DNA of 64,000 nt from Antedon mediterranea (Eukaryota; Echinodermata; Crinoidea; Comatulida; Antedonidae), in contig NC_092676.1 of assembly GCF_964355755.1 (NCBI RefSeq), positions 9,158,288 to 9,222,287 on the forward strand. Direction: 5' to 3'. The position numbers and the translations under genes were made by a program. Of this stretch, positions 36,585-50,314 are shown in pieces. Position 1 is the stretch's first letter. Every line of letters begins with the position of its first letter. The notes beneath the pieces are model-generated. The model made no database searches, was not told the DNA's origin, and saw only the letters and a program-made list of their open reading frames with translations.

Positions 36585-39292
36585 ACAAACTCAGAGGATT
36601 TACAATTCTGACTGTAATCGTTGAGTGTTATTTCTTCAATTAACGGCGCTGTTCCAATATTTAGCTCGTCTTTTTTTATTTCCTTTCATAATCATAGCTT
36701 AATTTTCTGAATAGATCAATATTATCAGGAGTCGATGTTTCAAATGCAAGCCTATCAAAATGACTTCTAAGTTCATCATATGCAAAGCCATAAAAGCTAG
36801 AGTTTGTTGTATCTAGAATGCTTGGAGCTTTTATATGACCATAGCTAGGCCACTGGTTTTCCATTGTTAGCTTTGTTTGAAATTGGGCGGAAAAAGCTTG
36901 TGTACTTACTTGAACAATAGAAAGCTGGTGTATCAATTGTTCTTGCTTGAGCCTAAGATCCTCAACATGAAAAAACACTTAATATCCTGCTTATAATATT
37001 GACTTTGACAATAAAAATTACATCTCCGTGTTGAGAAAATAACAGTTTAGACAATTTATCAGTCACTAGGTGGTAGAAAGTTGAAAACTATTTTATGGAG
37101 AAGATTTTTCAATAGCTTTTTTCAAGAGCTTCTTGGCTTGGCTAAGTCGAAACTGGTTTTAATTAATTAATTTTATCCTAAAAAAGTACAAGATTGCCCA
37201 TATATTATTAGGCTATCTAGGACCAGGTTCTTTCTATGAATATAGGCTAGGCTATATTTATATGTAACTCGGCGTTTACGCCAAAAAAACATGAGCCTGG
37301 TTTTTATTTAGTAGGCCTAGCCTAGTCGACAACATCATTCCCGCACTTTCATCGTTCATTTTATAAGTTGTCCGTCCTAAATAAGGGCCTAGCTAGGCTT
37401 ACCTAGCCCATTAAGCCTAGCCTAAATTGTAGTCATCAGAAAGAGCACTAATAAAAAAAACAGATGCACAATAAGTAATCACAAACTCAGAGGATTTACA
37501 ATTCCGACTGTAATCGTTGAGTGTTATTTTTTCAATTAACGGCGCTGTTTCAATATTTAGCTCGTCTTTTTTTATTTCCTTTCATAATCATAGCTTAATT
37601 TTCTGAATAGATCAATATTATCAGGAGTCGATGTTTCAAATGCAAGCCTATCAAAATGACTTCTAAGTTCATCATATGCAAAGCCATAAAAGCTAGAGTT
37701 TGTTATATCTAGAATGCTTGGAGCTTTTATATGACCATAGCTAGGCCACTGGTTTTCCATTGTTAGCTTTGTTTGAAATTGGGCGGAAAAAGCTTGTGTA
37801 CTTACTTGAACAATAGAAAGCTGGTGTATCAATTGTTCTTGCTTGAGCCTAAGATCCTCAACATGAAAAAACACTTAATATCCTGCTTATAATATTGACT
37901 TTGACAATAAAAATTACATCTCCATGTTGAGAAAACAACAGTTTAGACAATTTATCAGTCACTAGGTGGTAGAAAGTTGAAAACTATTTTATGGAGAAGA
38001 TTTTTCAATAGCTTTTTTCAAGAGCTTCTTGGCTTGGCTAAGTCGAAACTGGTTTTAATTAATTAATTTTATCCTAAAAAAGTACAAGATTGCCCATATA
38101 TTATTAGGCTATCTAGGACCAGGTTCTTTCTATGAATATAGGCTAGGCTATATTTATATGTAACTCGGCGTTTACGCCAAAAAAACATGAGCCTGGTTTT
38201 TATTTAGTAGGCCTAGCCTAGTCGACAACATCATTCCCGCACTTTCATCGTTCATTTTATAAGTTGTCCGTCCTAAATAAGGGCCTAGCTAGGCTTACCT
38301 AGCCCATTAAGCCTAGCCTAAATTGTAGTCATCAGAAAGAGCACTAATAAAAAAAACAGATGCACAATAAGTAATCACAAACTCAGAGGATTTACAATTC
38401 TGACTGTAATCGTTGAGTGTTATTTCTTCAATTAACGGCGCTGTTTCAATATTTAGCTTGTCTGTTTTTATTTCCTTTCATAATCATAGCTTAATTTTCT
38501 GAATAGATCAATATTATCAAGAGTCGATGTTTCAAATGCAAGCCTATCAAAATGACTTCTAAGTTCATCATATGCAAAGCCATAAAAGCTAGAGTTTGTT
38601 ATATCTAGAATGCTTGGAGCTTGTATATGACCATAGCTAGGCCACTGGTATTCCATTGTTAGCTTTGTTTGAAATTTGGCGGAAAAAGCTTGTGTACTAA
38701 TACTTGAACAATAGAAAGCTGGTGTATCAATTGTTCTTGCTTGAGCCTAAGATCCTCAACATGAAAAAACACTTAATATCCCGCTTATAATATTGACTTT
38801 GACAATAAAAATTACATCTCCATGTTGAGAAAACAACAGTTTAGACAATTTATCAGTCACTAGCTGGTAGAAAGTTGAAAACTAATTTATAGAGAAGATT
38901 TTTCAATAGCTTTTTTCAAGAGCTTCTTGGCTTGGCTAAGACTGTCGAAACTGGTTTTAATTAATTAATTTTATCCTAAAAAAGTACAAGATTGCCCATA
39001 TATTATAGGCTATCTAGGACCAGGTTCTTTCTATAAATATATGCTAGGCTATATTTATATGTAACTCGGCGTTTACGTCAAAAAAACATGAGCCTGGTTT
39101 TTATTTAGTAGGCCTAGCCTAGTCGACAACATCATTCCCGCACTTCCATCGTTCATTTTATAAGTAGTCCGTTCTAAATAAAAGGGCCTACCCTAGGCCT
39201 AGCTAGCTAGGCTTACCTGCCCATTAGGCCTAGCCTAAATTGTAGTCATCAGAAAGAGCACTAATCAAAAAACAGATACACAATAAGTAATC
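36585..39292. repeat. 896-bp tandem triplication (unit 2)
   Basis: Copies begin with acaaactcagagg at 36585, 37481 and 38377, exactly 896 bp apart. Each holds the N-terminal part of the coiled-coil remnant (minus ORFs 36676-36978, 37572-37874, 38468-38656) plus about 500 bp of flank rich in aggcctag words. Copies one and two are nearly identical. Copy three resembles the single unit 1 copy (gactgtcgaaactgg retained), so it is the likely original. Confidence 0.9.
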
Positions 39293-40523
39293 AATGATAT
39301 ATCAATATTTTAACACACAAACAGAAAATGAAACCAACTTACAGTATGTTTAGAACGGGGCTAAGCTTGCAAACAAATACTGTGTAGGCTAGGCCTACTA
39401 CTCTCTCCGCGAGCGTAAACATCATTTAATCCACATGTGTTCGGTCATAGAGAAAAGTTTACTTTCTATTGACTATGCATGGTTCGGTACGGTCTGATGA
39501 TTTTGAAGAGCGCCACCAATAATTTAGTAAGTGAGTCAAAAGGTTGATACGAAGAATTAATAATGTCATTGAATGATATAATAATTGCATAATAATAAAG
39601 TAATACTAATTATAATCGAATGAAGAAATGATACATTTATTCTATAATATCATTCGTAATAAAAAAAATTTACACAATTACGATTATTGACTCATTTAAA
39701 ATCATGAACGATGCGAGTTGCGAACCTTTCAATTGATTTGATTAAAAATGACTATAGGAGGCTCCAAATATCTACGAAATATGTTATCCGAGATACAGAA
39801 CAAAGAATTTGTAAACCAATTGAATATTTTTAATGACAGTAAATATGAAAATGTGTGTGTTTATTAGAGTGTGCATATCCATTCAACAGTATCGACTGTA
39901 AACATCGTGAGGTGGTTTCCACATTCGTATGATCAAACGGTACAGGGTATGATCAACTAGCGTTCGTGTTCCCACCTATAATCATCCATTCATAGAAGTA
40001 CTGATGAAGATATCAATCTGTGGCAACAATAGAATGGACCCGAGACCTGGCTATCTTCGACTTTTAAATGATAGAAAGTTTTGAAAATTTTGTTTCTAGA
40101 AATGTACGTTGTATGATGTATAGGCCTATGTTTATTAAAAAATTGTTGTAGTTTTCTAAATTACATTGTACAAGTTGCGAAGAGGAAACTGTTATTTGAT
40201 CGTAAGTTAACGTGTACATAAAGCAAAACTATCCATCCATAGGGTCATTTATCTTTTGCTAATTAATCTCCTCTTGCTTGATTGCACTCAAGCAACAATA
40301 CTACCATTGTAATAGCACAATGGAAGATTAAAAGATAAACTAAATCACACAGTACAGTCTAAATACTAAAACAACTAAAACAATTCAATACAAAACTTAA
40401 TTTAAAGGTATTAGATCAGGCATCAAGTCTGCCCAAAATAATGATAAAAGTATGCACATCACTCACCTAAAATAGAGAGCCAATATCCTCATTGAGTGCA
40501 TGGAGGTATACCTCCATGTTGAG
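39293..40523. other. PFAS 5' flank to gypsy LTR (unit 2)
   Basis: Holds the candidate 5' exon at 39343, then AT-rich sequence without a recognisable gene. It includes the empty site for the unit 1 TIR element at about 40003-40010. The unit 3 equivalent is 60785-62015. Confidence 0.5.
39343..39480 (-). promoter_or_regulatory. Candidate 5' noncoding exon of PFAS copy 2
   Basis: The same GTAAGT donor context as in unit 1 is conserved at 39337-39342, next to the same ctctctccgcgagcg stretch. The upstream limit is a guess. Confidence 0.3.
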
Positions 40524-41163
40524 TGTAATAAAAATAACTTCAAAACTTTAAGTGTACAAACTGTACAACGTGTAAATATCACAATCTTCTTTAGCTTGAA
40601 TTGTACTTTAAACTTAGTACTCTTTTAGTATACCGTATATAATATATATATATATGTCTTTCAGTACTTTCAAATAGGTTCTCGAACTCAACGTTGTTCG
40701 AAATGTAAAAGTATATAAAGTTGAAATTTAATTAAAGTTGGAGTGTCCAGCACGTCCGATGGCAAGAGGCAAAGAGAAAGAAATCTCCCAAAACATACCC
40801 TAATGTCATCCAAAATTGTCAAACAAGGTTTACCCCTATTGGTCCATTCTTGTTACTAGGCAAAACTCAAGAGGGGTAAATTGACCGATTGGTCAATTCC
40901 CAAATTTAGGACCTCCCATTTAAATAGATAAACATGTAAGAAGATTAAAACAGAACAAAGAGAATTCTTAAAAGGATTAATTAACAAAATGATTAAAACA
41001 TATGCAGTTCCAAGGAAAAGCAATATAATGCAAACATCTTAATGCTATATTGATAAACAATCTTGCCCACCCACTGCACCCAGCTGCATTACATTGTAGG
41101 TACATTGGAAAATAATAAAAAGTAAAGGAAAAGAAAACATGTCTAAAACATGACAGGGTTACA
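40524..41163 (-). mobile_element. Ty3/gypsy 3' LTR (unit 2)
   Basis: Counterpart of 19095-19703, 640 bp with the same termini and polypurine tract, bordered by the palindrome at 40500-40519. Confidence 0.55.
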
Positions 41164-43263
41164 TCCTCCCCTAACTTAAATTGCTACCTTCGGGAGCAAA
41201 AACACAAAATATCAAACATTACAAGTAGAGTCACCAGTCAAAGTGGAAAAAAAAAAAGGATTAAAATCGTATCTGTTTAATTTATCTTGGTGAACAGGAA
41301 GTGTGATATAAACTCATTCTGCCTGGACACAATTTCAGTAATATTCACAATAACTTTTTCGTTATTAAGTTGATTGCTATAGTCTTGAATTTTTTGAAGA
41401 ATTATTATAGATTTTTTTGCAACAAAATCTTTCCAGTAGTTCAAAAGTTATGATAAAATATCTAATTTTTCTGAGATATCCTTGTGGCTATTCTAATTAT
41501 TACACACACCCCACTGCTCAAATGCATGTTGGCTATTCCAAACTTGCTGGCTAGTCTGAAGATAGTACAGTTGGTAGGGATTCTCATAGAGATATTTTCA
41601 CTATAATATATCTATGGCATTCTCAATGTGTACACATAAGTAATTAAATAATTCCTTGCTGTTGGAAGTTTATTTTTAATATCAATAAAGTAAATAACAA
41701 AATAAAGAATTAGCTATAATTATAACACATTTAAAATGAATGCCTTTTATAATTAGTTACCTAAAGTAACTTTACTCCACTTTTTTTTACATATAATATA
41801 ATAATTTATTTGGAAGCTACACTTTTGAAACAGTGGCACACTTCTTGAATGAAGGTGCATCCAGAGTAAGTAAAATAAATAAATATTATTTAACAATAGG
41901 CCTATTAGTACAAGAGTCAACTTATTTGACAAAAGAACGCATTTCAATTAGTCAATTTACATGTTGAAAAATAATCAAAATATTCATTAAGTACCTAAAT
42001 ATAATTACAATTTTCACTTTAATGTGTTTTTATTATTCTGTGCCTGCTAATTTTTTAGATAGACAATATAATGAACAAAGAACAGAATCCAATAAACATT
42101 AAAGGAAATGAACTAGGCCTACAGACCTATTGTTAATTTGTAGAGTCCTATGAAAAGAAATTTGAAGAACAAAAGGCATAATGGGTGGAAACCATTATAC
42201 AGAATATAATAGATGATATCAGTAATGTGTAAATGTACTGGTGGTGTAAAGAAAAGGTAAAACAAAAAGAGATATCTTTTGATTTGTTAAATCTAGGCCA
42301 GTAGGTAGGTAGGTCTGTTACCATGTTTGTTTAAAACAATCAGGACAGACGATGGACTCGGACAGCCAGGCCCATAAATAAAATAGGGAGAGGCTTAGGC
42401 CATTCCTAGACATAACCGCAAAATAATCAATTAAACTCTTAAAATCAATCTAACCCCAATAAACTGAACTTAAATAATCTTTTCTATATCAGTAAAATCG
42501 TGCGTGAACTATAGTCAAAACCCGCTAAAAACTCGGGCCTGTCGCGTTGGGCCCAATGTTGGTAGCAGGCTACTTATCCATGTGTGTATTATCGTTTACA
42601 TTTTCGTTGGAGATTTTCAGTGTAGTTTTGAAAAGAAATGATGTTAGTCTTATACTAATACTAAATTAATTAGATTATTTTACGGAAAATATATTTTTAT
42701 TAAAATTATAATTTTAATCGCAGAAAATAAATTTTGGAGAGTTTAACATAAATAAAAAGCCTGATTGATAACAAAATAATTGCATCACCTTTTATTTTAA
42801 CCCTGTGAAATGCGATTGTGTTTTGAAACTATAGGGTGGGTGTTTTCCAATGTTATTTTTAGTGCGCATATTTTGCTCACCACCGGCATCTGTGCTTATT
42901 TTTGAAATACTTAATAATAGATAAAATACATTTTAATATATAATAATATAAAATATATATTATATAATATAATTTTATTTATATGAATTTTATTGCGTAT
43001 TTATTTTAAAATATGCAAATATGCCTCAATTATTAGTGACAAAGGACAAGGAAGCCCGGGTCAAAAACATATTCACACGTCGTCCACGATAAACACATTT
43101 TAAATTTAAAACAAAACATAGTAATTATTGTAATTTTGAATTGGTATAGGTCACATCTTTAAAATATAAGTTTCCTAATAATTATCTTCTAATGATCATG
43201 AATTATTATTAAAATAAAATATACATGTCACATGTCGCCCTGCCAAACTAAACTTTATGAAAG

Positions 43264-43484
43264 GAGCTTTGCGTTGCGTGTGTAAACTCTCCAGAGTCAG
43301 GAGAGTTAGCCTGCTAAACTTTACATTGGAAGAATAGGGATGGAGCTTTGCGTCCGCAAACTCTCCAGAGTCACGAGAGAGTTAGCCTGCTAAACTTTAC
43401 ATTGGGAGAATAGGAAATAGAGCTTTGCGTCCGCAAACTCTCCGGAGTCACGAGAGAGAGTTAGCCTGCTAAACTTTACCGGAA
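43264..43484. repeat. Three tandem copies of the 78-bp repeat (unit 2)
   Basis: Counterpart of 21810-22030, with the same three copies and dyads and a few base differences. Confidence 0.8.
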
Positions 43485-43748
43485 GAAAGGCGATTGTTTC
43501 GCCTGAACGGTTTTCTATTCAAAGCATACAGGCAAGCATTGCACTGGTAGGTGGGGGGAAGACAACAGATAGAACAGCATTCGTGTTCTAAGATCTTGGC
43601 TCTTTAAGGAAATTAAATATACTTTTCTTACTTTCAAAATACGTTATATTTGATGGATTTTTACAAATCAAGGATAAATTTGTATGTTTTAAATACTTCT
43701 AAACACATTTATCTTGTTTAAAGTGATGAAATATGTTTCTGAAAAAAG

Positions 43749-45095
43749 TTAGGATATGCTGTAAAAACTTGTAGTAGGCCTACACATGTTATCAGGGATG
43801 GGTTCAACAGACTGTGAAAGTTCAGTAATAGTAGGTTCAACAATAGGTTCAATAATGGGTTCAATATTAGGTTCAATAATAGGAGTATCATTAGGTAAAT
43901 CAATAATGGGACTTGGAAGAATCTCGGTATCTTCAAAACAAAGTTGAGAAACAGACACAGGCTCAGGGCAAGGTTGGAGGGATCATGGTGCGGAATCTAA
44001 ACAAGATTGCGGGATGAGTAGAGGTTCAGAACAAGATTGCGGGATGAGTAGAGGTTCAGCACAAGCCACAGGAGAATCAAGAATAGTGACAGAAAGTTTA
44101 GGACTGGGTACAGATGATACTGGGGAGTCAACTACAGCTGGCTCTACATCTGTTGCAACTTCACTTGCTTCTTTAACATCAAACTCACAAAAACTGACGT
44201 GACTACAGACTCGATGCTCTCGTCAAAGAACGCATTTACAGGACTACTATCAGTGGAAACATTTCCAGCACTAATATGAGATATATAGCAGGAGTAGTTT
44301 CATGGACAAATTCTTGGGCATCTACATTCAGCGGAAAATGGGGTGAAATGGACGAAACTGTAAACGTTTCTACAGGGAGTGTGACTGAGAAGTCTAATGA
44401 GACTAGCATTGTAACCTCCTTCTCACTGGATTCACCACTGTCATCATGCTCGCTCTCAGTGACATGAACTTTTGCCTTAGACCGCGTGTAATAGGGCGGT
44501 TTATCTTCTGTTTAGTAGGTTTTGCTGGTGGATCTTCTTTGTTTAAATAGTCGATGGGCAGAAGTATGTTTCGATGTAGTGTTCGTAGGCCTACTCGACC
44601 ACTATTTGATTCTGGCTTCACACGGAGTCCCACTGGTCAGCGAGTTTGTGTTTACCCTGTAGTCCCAGATTTCGAATCAACACTCGATCACCTGGATGAA
44701 GATCATTGACTCGTACTTTCAAATCATGTCGAACTTTGTTCTTGCGTGCTGACTTCGCTGCCTCTTCAGATGCCATTTGATAGGCAAGCGATAGTTGGTC
44801 TCTCAGATCGTTGACGTACTTTATGGGGTCAGCGTTACCAAATCCATCTGGGCTAATTCCAAACCGTAAGTCAACAGGAAGTCTCGCCTCTCGTCCGAAC
44901 ATCAGAAAATAAGGTGAGAAACCTGTACTGTCATGCTTCATACAGTTGTAAGCATGAACCAAAGCACTGATATAGCGACTCCAGCTTTCCTTCTTTTCGC
45001 CTTCGAGTGTATACCTAACATATTCATTAAAGTTCGATTAAAGCGTTCAGGTTGTGCTAGATTAAACTCACTCACTCTCTTAACTATCTTTTAAC
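43749..45095 (-). pseudogene. Ty3/gypsy integrase C-terminal fragment (unit 2)
   Basis: Same fragment with the MFGREARLPVDLRFG region open (44618-44962). A 2-bp difference in the ITRS/ITRG region (gcgtgtaatag on the plus strand) shifts the frame downstream. The EPIIEP tail has four residues fewer than in unit 1. It is 5'-truncated at the same point, so truncation preceded segment duplication. Confidence 0.85.
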
Positions 45096-45136
45096 TTCCC
45101 AGAGACGAGAAGTGTTTACACCTACTTGTTCATTCC

Positions 45137-45436
45137 TTGCAAGACATGCTTCCTGATGATGTCATCATCATGTCAACCCAATCACGTGTGTCCTCCGCAA
45201 GTAAAAACGCACTTGATGAACTAGAAAAGGAAATAACTACAAAACTTAAAATTCTAACCGCTCACAAATTTGATTACAAAGTGGAAAAAGTGAAAGATGA
45301 TAAAGAAAAAAAAACAAAATCTGTAGAAGAGTGGAGGAAAGAGTTTAGACAAGACAAGAATATTTCTTACAAAAAACGCTGCTTGCTTATTTTTATTGCT
45401 AAGGTCAAGTCTGGGGGGTCACTTCATCAAGCCTAG
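45137..45436 (+). CDS. Small lysine-rich ORF of unknown function (unit 2)
   Basis: A 99-codon plus-strand frame, charged and helical in appearance: NALDELEKEITTKLK, then KSVEEWRKEFRQDKN, ending KVKSGGSLHQA. No domain is recognised. The upstream cttttaacttcccag could be a splice acceptor, so it may be an exon or a transposon remnant rather than a complete gene. The poly-A tract length difference from unit 1 suggests no constraint. Confidence 0.3.
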   Translation: MQDMLPDDVIIMSTQSRVSSASKNALDELEKEITTKLKILTAHKFDYKVEKVKDDKEKKTKSVEEWRKEFRQDKNISYKKRCLLIFIAKVKSGGSLHQA

Positions 45437-46622
45437 ATACTTATCCTTTTACAAAAAAAAACTTCAATGGACTGTTTTGATAATAATTCAATGATTATCT
45501 GACAGTGAATTATAGTACCCATGTAATATCATGGGACTCATAAATACCAGAAATGCTTTGGGATTTGTTATTAGACTCTTTTCCCAGCCGTTTTTTTGGA
45601 TTCAATACCTATAAATTATAGTCGAGTTTCCATTTTAACAAAAATGTCAAAGTGTAGTATTATACTGCTGCTTGATTTCATCTAATGAATGAGTTATCTC
45701 GTATGACGTAGCGGGCTAGAGCAGCAGCGTGAAAAAACTTAAAGAAGTGGAATCTTAATAAAAGTGATTGTTGCAAAAAGTGTTGTATAGAAATAGAAAG
45801 TGAAAAACATATGTTGTACACCTGTAACAGCATTCAATCAGATTTGAGGAAGTTCCGTAAACTGATCGGTTAAATGTATTCCGACTAATGAAACATTACG
45901 GTCAGGTTTCCCCGAGTGGTAAGACATAATTATAGGAACTCAGAACACGCTTGTTAATGAACTCATCTCTTTATTTACATTTAGTATTTACAAATCTTGC
46001 ATTATTTATAAAACAAGCAAACGGATTATCACTTGGAATTTATTTAAGATAGAACTATTTAAAAAAATTTAATTAATAAAAGCAATATTATGTTCAAAAT
46101 GTAAAACTATACAATTTTATAAAAGTACCCAAACAAAACATAATCTTATAATGCAATATACCATTTTATCATATTTATTTATATTATATCGAAACTCTTT
46201 TTAATACTGAATATCAATCTTTATATCGTTTTAGCTCTGTAATATAAATTTTCTCTGTATACATGTTTGTTTTATCTAGACTTCAACACAATTTCAAAAT
46301 ATTTTACATAATCTTCCTCTGTCTGCGTAATATCACTTAAATATTCATTGATAAATAGATAGATAGACAGACATATATACTGTAACCTTCACCATATTGT
46401 TGTTTATCATTGCAATAAAAGTGGGTTGCCCCCACAAAAGAGAAAAAAAATATATATTGCTGAAATTAAGCCTCAATAAATAATATTGTTGAGAAGAGGA
46501 ACACATTTATACAGTATATAATTATATCCCATTTTCATGCATAAAGCAATAGTATCTGCCTCTGAAGCACCACCAACAAGATATTATTTTTTTAAAATAT
46601 ATCCCATGTATAAGCAATATTA
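45437..46622. other. Unit 2/unit 3 junction and 3' flank of PFAS copy 3
   Basis: Same as the previous junction, with scattered substitutions relative to units 1 and 2 (for example ttgcaaaaag for ttgcgaaaag and gtctgcgtaat for gtctgtgtaat). No gene was seen. Confidence 0.5.
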
Positions 46623-48772
46623 TTATCTATCTGCCTCCGACGTCTCCAAGCACCATGAACAAGCATTTTGGAACATCTTCATCCACGGTGACGCTTGTAA
46701 TGTCTCCCGCCAATCTTGCGGCATCCATGGCCATTGCCACGTCAAAGTTGTACGCTCTGGATGAGGCATGATCGCCAGATGACGGCCATCTGCGGAGCAA
46801 ATTGCCGCTACGCCATTGGGTGAGCCATTGGGGTTCAACGGGTATTCAGTTGTCACTTCTCCTTTGTCATCGACAAAGCGCACTGGTGCAAGATTTTCAG
46901 ACAGAACTGTGTCTTTTGTTTCTTTGTTAGAAAACTTCATGTGCCCTAGAGAGAAACAATTTGAGTTGAGTAAATTTAATAACATTTTTAGTTAAATTAA
47001 AATATAAGTTTGTACTAAGCATCCATCATTATCAAGAGGTATCAATATCTAACCTTCTCCATGCTGTGTCCAGACACCAAGCACAGAGCCTTCCATTCCT
47101 TTCAGCATTAAAGCAGGGCTTTCATTAATCTTTACAGCAACAAAACGAGACTCAAAACGCTCGGAAAGATTATGAGCAAGATGGACTCCTTGCTGAGCTG
47201 ATGCTGCGTCTAAAAGACAATAACAAATAATTCATAATAAACAGTCTGTCAACAAATGGATATCAAAAAGTAGTTCATATTTTCTTTTTACTTGTCAAAG
47301 AGGCATTACATGCTTTACACCGGTGTCCTACTACCACTACACTACTTACTAAATATACCTCATGATACCTTACCTGTAGTAAGCTCCTTGGTGACATCTG
47401 GAGCAACCCAGCCTAGCAGGCCCATTAGTTGGCAGCCATTGCATACACCCAGTGAGAAAGTGTCTTTCCTTGCTCTAAATGCATCAAACTGAGCACGCAC
47501 AGCTGGGTTGAACAAAATAGTTGCTGCCCAACCTAAAATGATTAATAAACATTATTTAAATAAACTAGAATAAATATTTATTTAGGTTACTATCTGTCTA
47601 ATACTAGTATAATACTTGGTTACTGCTCCCGCATGTATTTTTGCTATGCTACAAAAAGTGCAATCAGAAAAGTATACCTTTTGCAGAACCACAAACGTCT
47701 GCAAAACTGAAGCCACCAACAAAAACTACTCCACGGAATTGATCGAGGGTGACTTTCCCGCAAGCTAAATCTTGCATATTGACGTCCCATGTTTCAAAGC
47801 CAGCCATGTGTAGTGTTGAACTCATCTCTCGATCTCCATTACTGCCTTCCTCACGGATCACAGCAACCTTTGGTTTCATTCCATCTATGGAAGGCCAATT
47901 ATGATTATGTATATGGTAACTAATGAGCCAAATTTAACTCGTATTACTTTAACAAATTAAAATTCAGAACAAGATAATCAATATTCCAAAATTGGTTCTA
48001 ACCTTTAGAGCATCCCTTTTTAACAGAATTCAAATTTGTTGCAACAGGGTCAAAGGTTAATTTAAATGGTGGTGCTGTTCTATTTGCTAAATTGCGTTGC
48101 TCCACTTCAACACACTCTGGATTTGCTTGTAGTTTTTCCAGTTGAAAACTAGTCTCTTCCCACACGTCTCTAAGAACAGTCATCTTTTCATTCAAGACTT
48201 CTTTCTCATTTACCGAGATGACAACCTATAATTTACATGTAAAATATTCAGATTCATTCTAAAAACCATCATAAATGATAAATGATCGTAAATAAATGTT
48301 CAAATATTGCTTCCATTTAAAAAAAACAAAAACTTACCATTGACCCTTGACCTGATCCACTAGAGTGACCAATTAGAGAACAAAGGACATTATTGTCACT
48401 GAACTGTCTACAAATGTCCTCACTAGCATTAGCTGTTACTTCTAACACCAGCCCTACTTCTTCAGCAAACAGAATATCAATTGCAGTTACTGAAAATAAA
48501 TATATAAAGTCTTACAATGTATTATTGCTTACCAGAGGTTCTGGAACTATATGAAAGATTAAAATGACACTTTACAGATCCATTCGAGGCATTTATAGAG
48601 ATAGCATAATGCTTACCATCAGGTTCGGAAAGTTTGACGTCAATACCACAATTCCCAGAAAACGCCATTTCTAATAATGTTGTTACAATACCGCCATCAC
48701 TAATATCATGACCAGCTGATATTTTTCTATCTACAAAAGGATACAAAAGACAAAGTTGAATTCATATCTCTA

Positions 48773-48923
48773 AAGCTCTGTCTACACTATCAAACTTTAT
48801 GTGATGTGATATGTCCATATATGGACATGATATCATATCACTACCATTTTTGGGAATTTCACTACCCTATTTAGGCGCATCACATTTTTTTGTCAAACTA
48901 GTTTGATAGTGTAGACAGCGCTT
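48773..48923. mobile_element. TA-flanked MITE in PFAS intron (unit 3)
   Basis: Orthologous copy of the 151-bp TA MITE. One base near the right end (gtttgatag against gtttcatag) makes its inverted repeat better matched than in units 1 and 2. Confidence 0.75.
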
Positions 48924-50240
48924 TATATTATAACTACAAGTAAATGAATTTATTGTAAACGTCTAATTAATAAGTCTATGAAAATGACTACCTTTGATAA
49001 GATTTTGCGTTGTGTTGAAAGCCCTTACAAACGTTTCCGGTTCATCGAGATCAGGCGAGGATTGTCCGAGTTGATTATAGCACTGAGCGAGGGCACTACC
49101 ACCTAACCGGTTATGCCTTTTACCAAATGAAACCCAGAGCAAAGTCCCTGAAATAGAATATGTAAAGTCTTGTTTATAAATATATTATATTTTTTGTTTG
49201 TTTAGGTAGTTAATTTAATTGTACCTAACAAAATGTGCAATGTTATATTCACTTTACCTTTACTGTCTGGACATTTAAGGTCAGGGGTCACAGTTGCAGT
49301 AATATCTGGGCATGCCACATACACAGACACAACCAATGCACCTAAAAAATTGTAATTGATATTTCATTATTAGTAAGTAAATGGAGTAAAGAAGTGTATT
49401 AGTGTATTCAAGCTTAACTTATTAAAATAATTCACAATATTGTACATCAGACTCTATACTAGTTATTAACAAGCATGAAATGTCTAACCTGGAGCTTTGA
49501 TCGTTTCAGAGCCTATCCTGGCAGCCATACTCAAAGAGTCCTTCCCACCATCCACAGCAACACCCAACTTGCCCATCACCTCGCACATAGCCTCGCATGC
49601 ATCATACAATGCAGCACCCTCACCAGGAAGCTTCGCTGGCCACATCCAGTTACCGCTACATTTGACATCTTTAAGATCGGAGACCCTAGCAAACACAAGA
49701 TTGGTAAGGGCTTCTCCTACAGACATCCTGGCACCACAGCCAGGATCGACTAACCCTTTAATAGGCTGCTCTCCAATGGCTGTAGCTGAGCCTACAGTTT
49801 CAAAGTGGGAGAGTGCGATAACAGCAACATCAGCGAGTGGTGTGTGCAGGGGGCCTACACATTGCTGCTGGGCTATCAGGCCCGTGACAGCACGATCAAC
49901 CTAACAGAAACAATATATCCTGGTTATACACTTTCCATATTCCTTCACACAAATAAATTATGCAATATTAAAGATAAACAGATCTTTACCTTATTAGTCA
50001 AAAATCTTTTACTGGCTACTGAAGGTAGACGCAGAACACGGTCGAGTGCACATCGGACAGTCAACCCATCAGGTAGTGTTAACTGCTTAAGTTTTGGTTT
50101 ACATCGATCATACTTGAAAACCTGAGAGAAAAAAAAATATAATTCTATATAATTTTACAGACAGAAAGAGACACTATTATTATAACACATAATTATTTTC
50201 AATGGTTATTTATGATGAAATCTGTGAGATTGAGAAAAGG

Positions 50241-50314
50241 TGACCTCAGCTGAGATTTGAACCTGGAATCTTCTGCTTGATATGCAGACATACTACCATT
50301 ACACCACTGATGCA
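50241..50314 (-). repeat. tRNA-derived sequence in PFAS intron (unit 3)
   Basis: Same tRNA-like sequence. Unit 3 has base changes in the A-box arm (tatgc agacatactacc on the plus strand) and in the T run after the B box. Confidence 0.45.

Larger units (their letters stand above)
24104..45552. repeat. Tandem segmental unit 2 (21.4 kb)
   Basis: This is the second direct copy of the segment. Its first part (PFAS exons 21 to about 10) is closest to unit 1, at a constant offset of 24103 and then 24141. Its part from about 32.6 kb onward is almost base-for-base unit 3, at a constant offset of 21492 as far as I checked. It contains the 896-bp triplication at 36585-39292 and no TIR element. At the place where unit 1 carries the TIR element it reads straight through (about 40003), giving a paralogous empty site. 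Confidence 0.95.
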
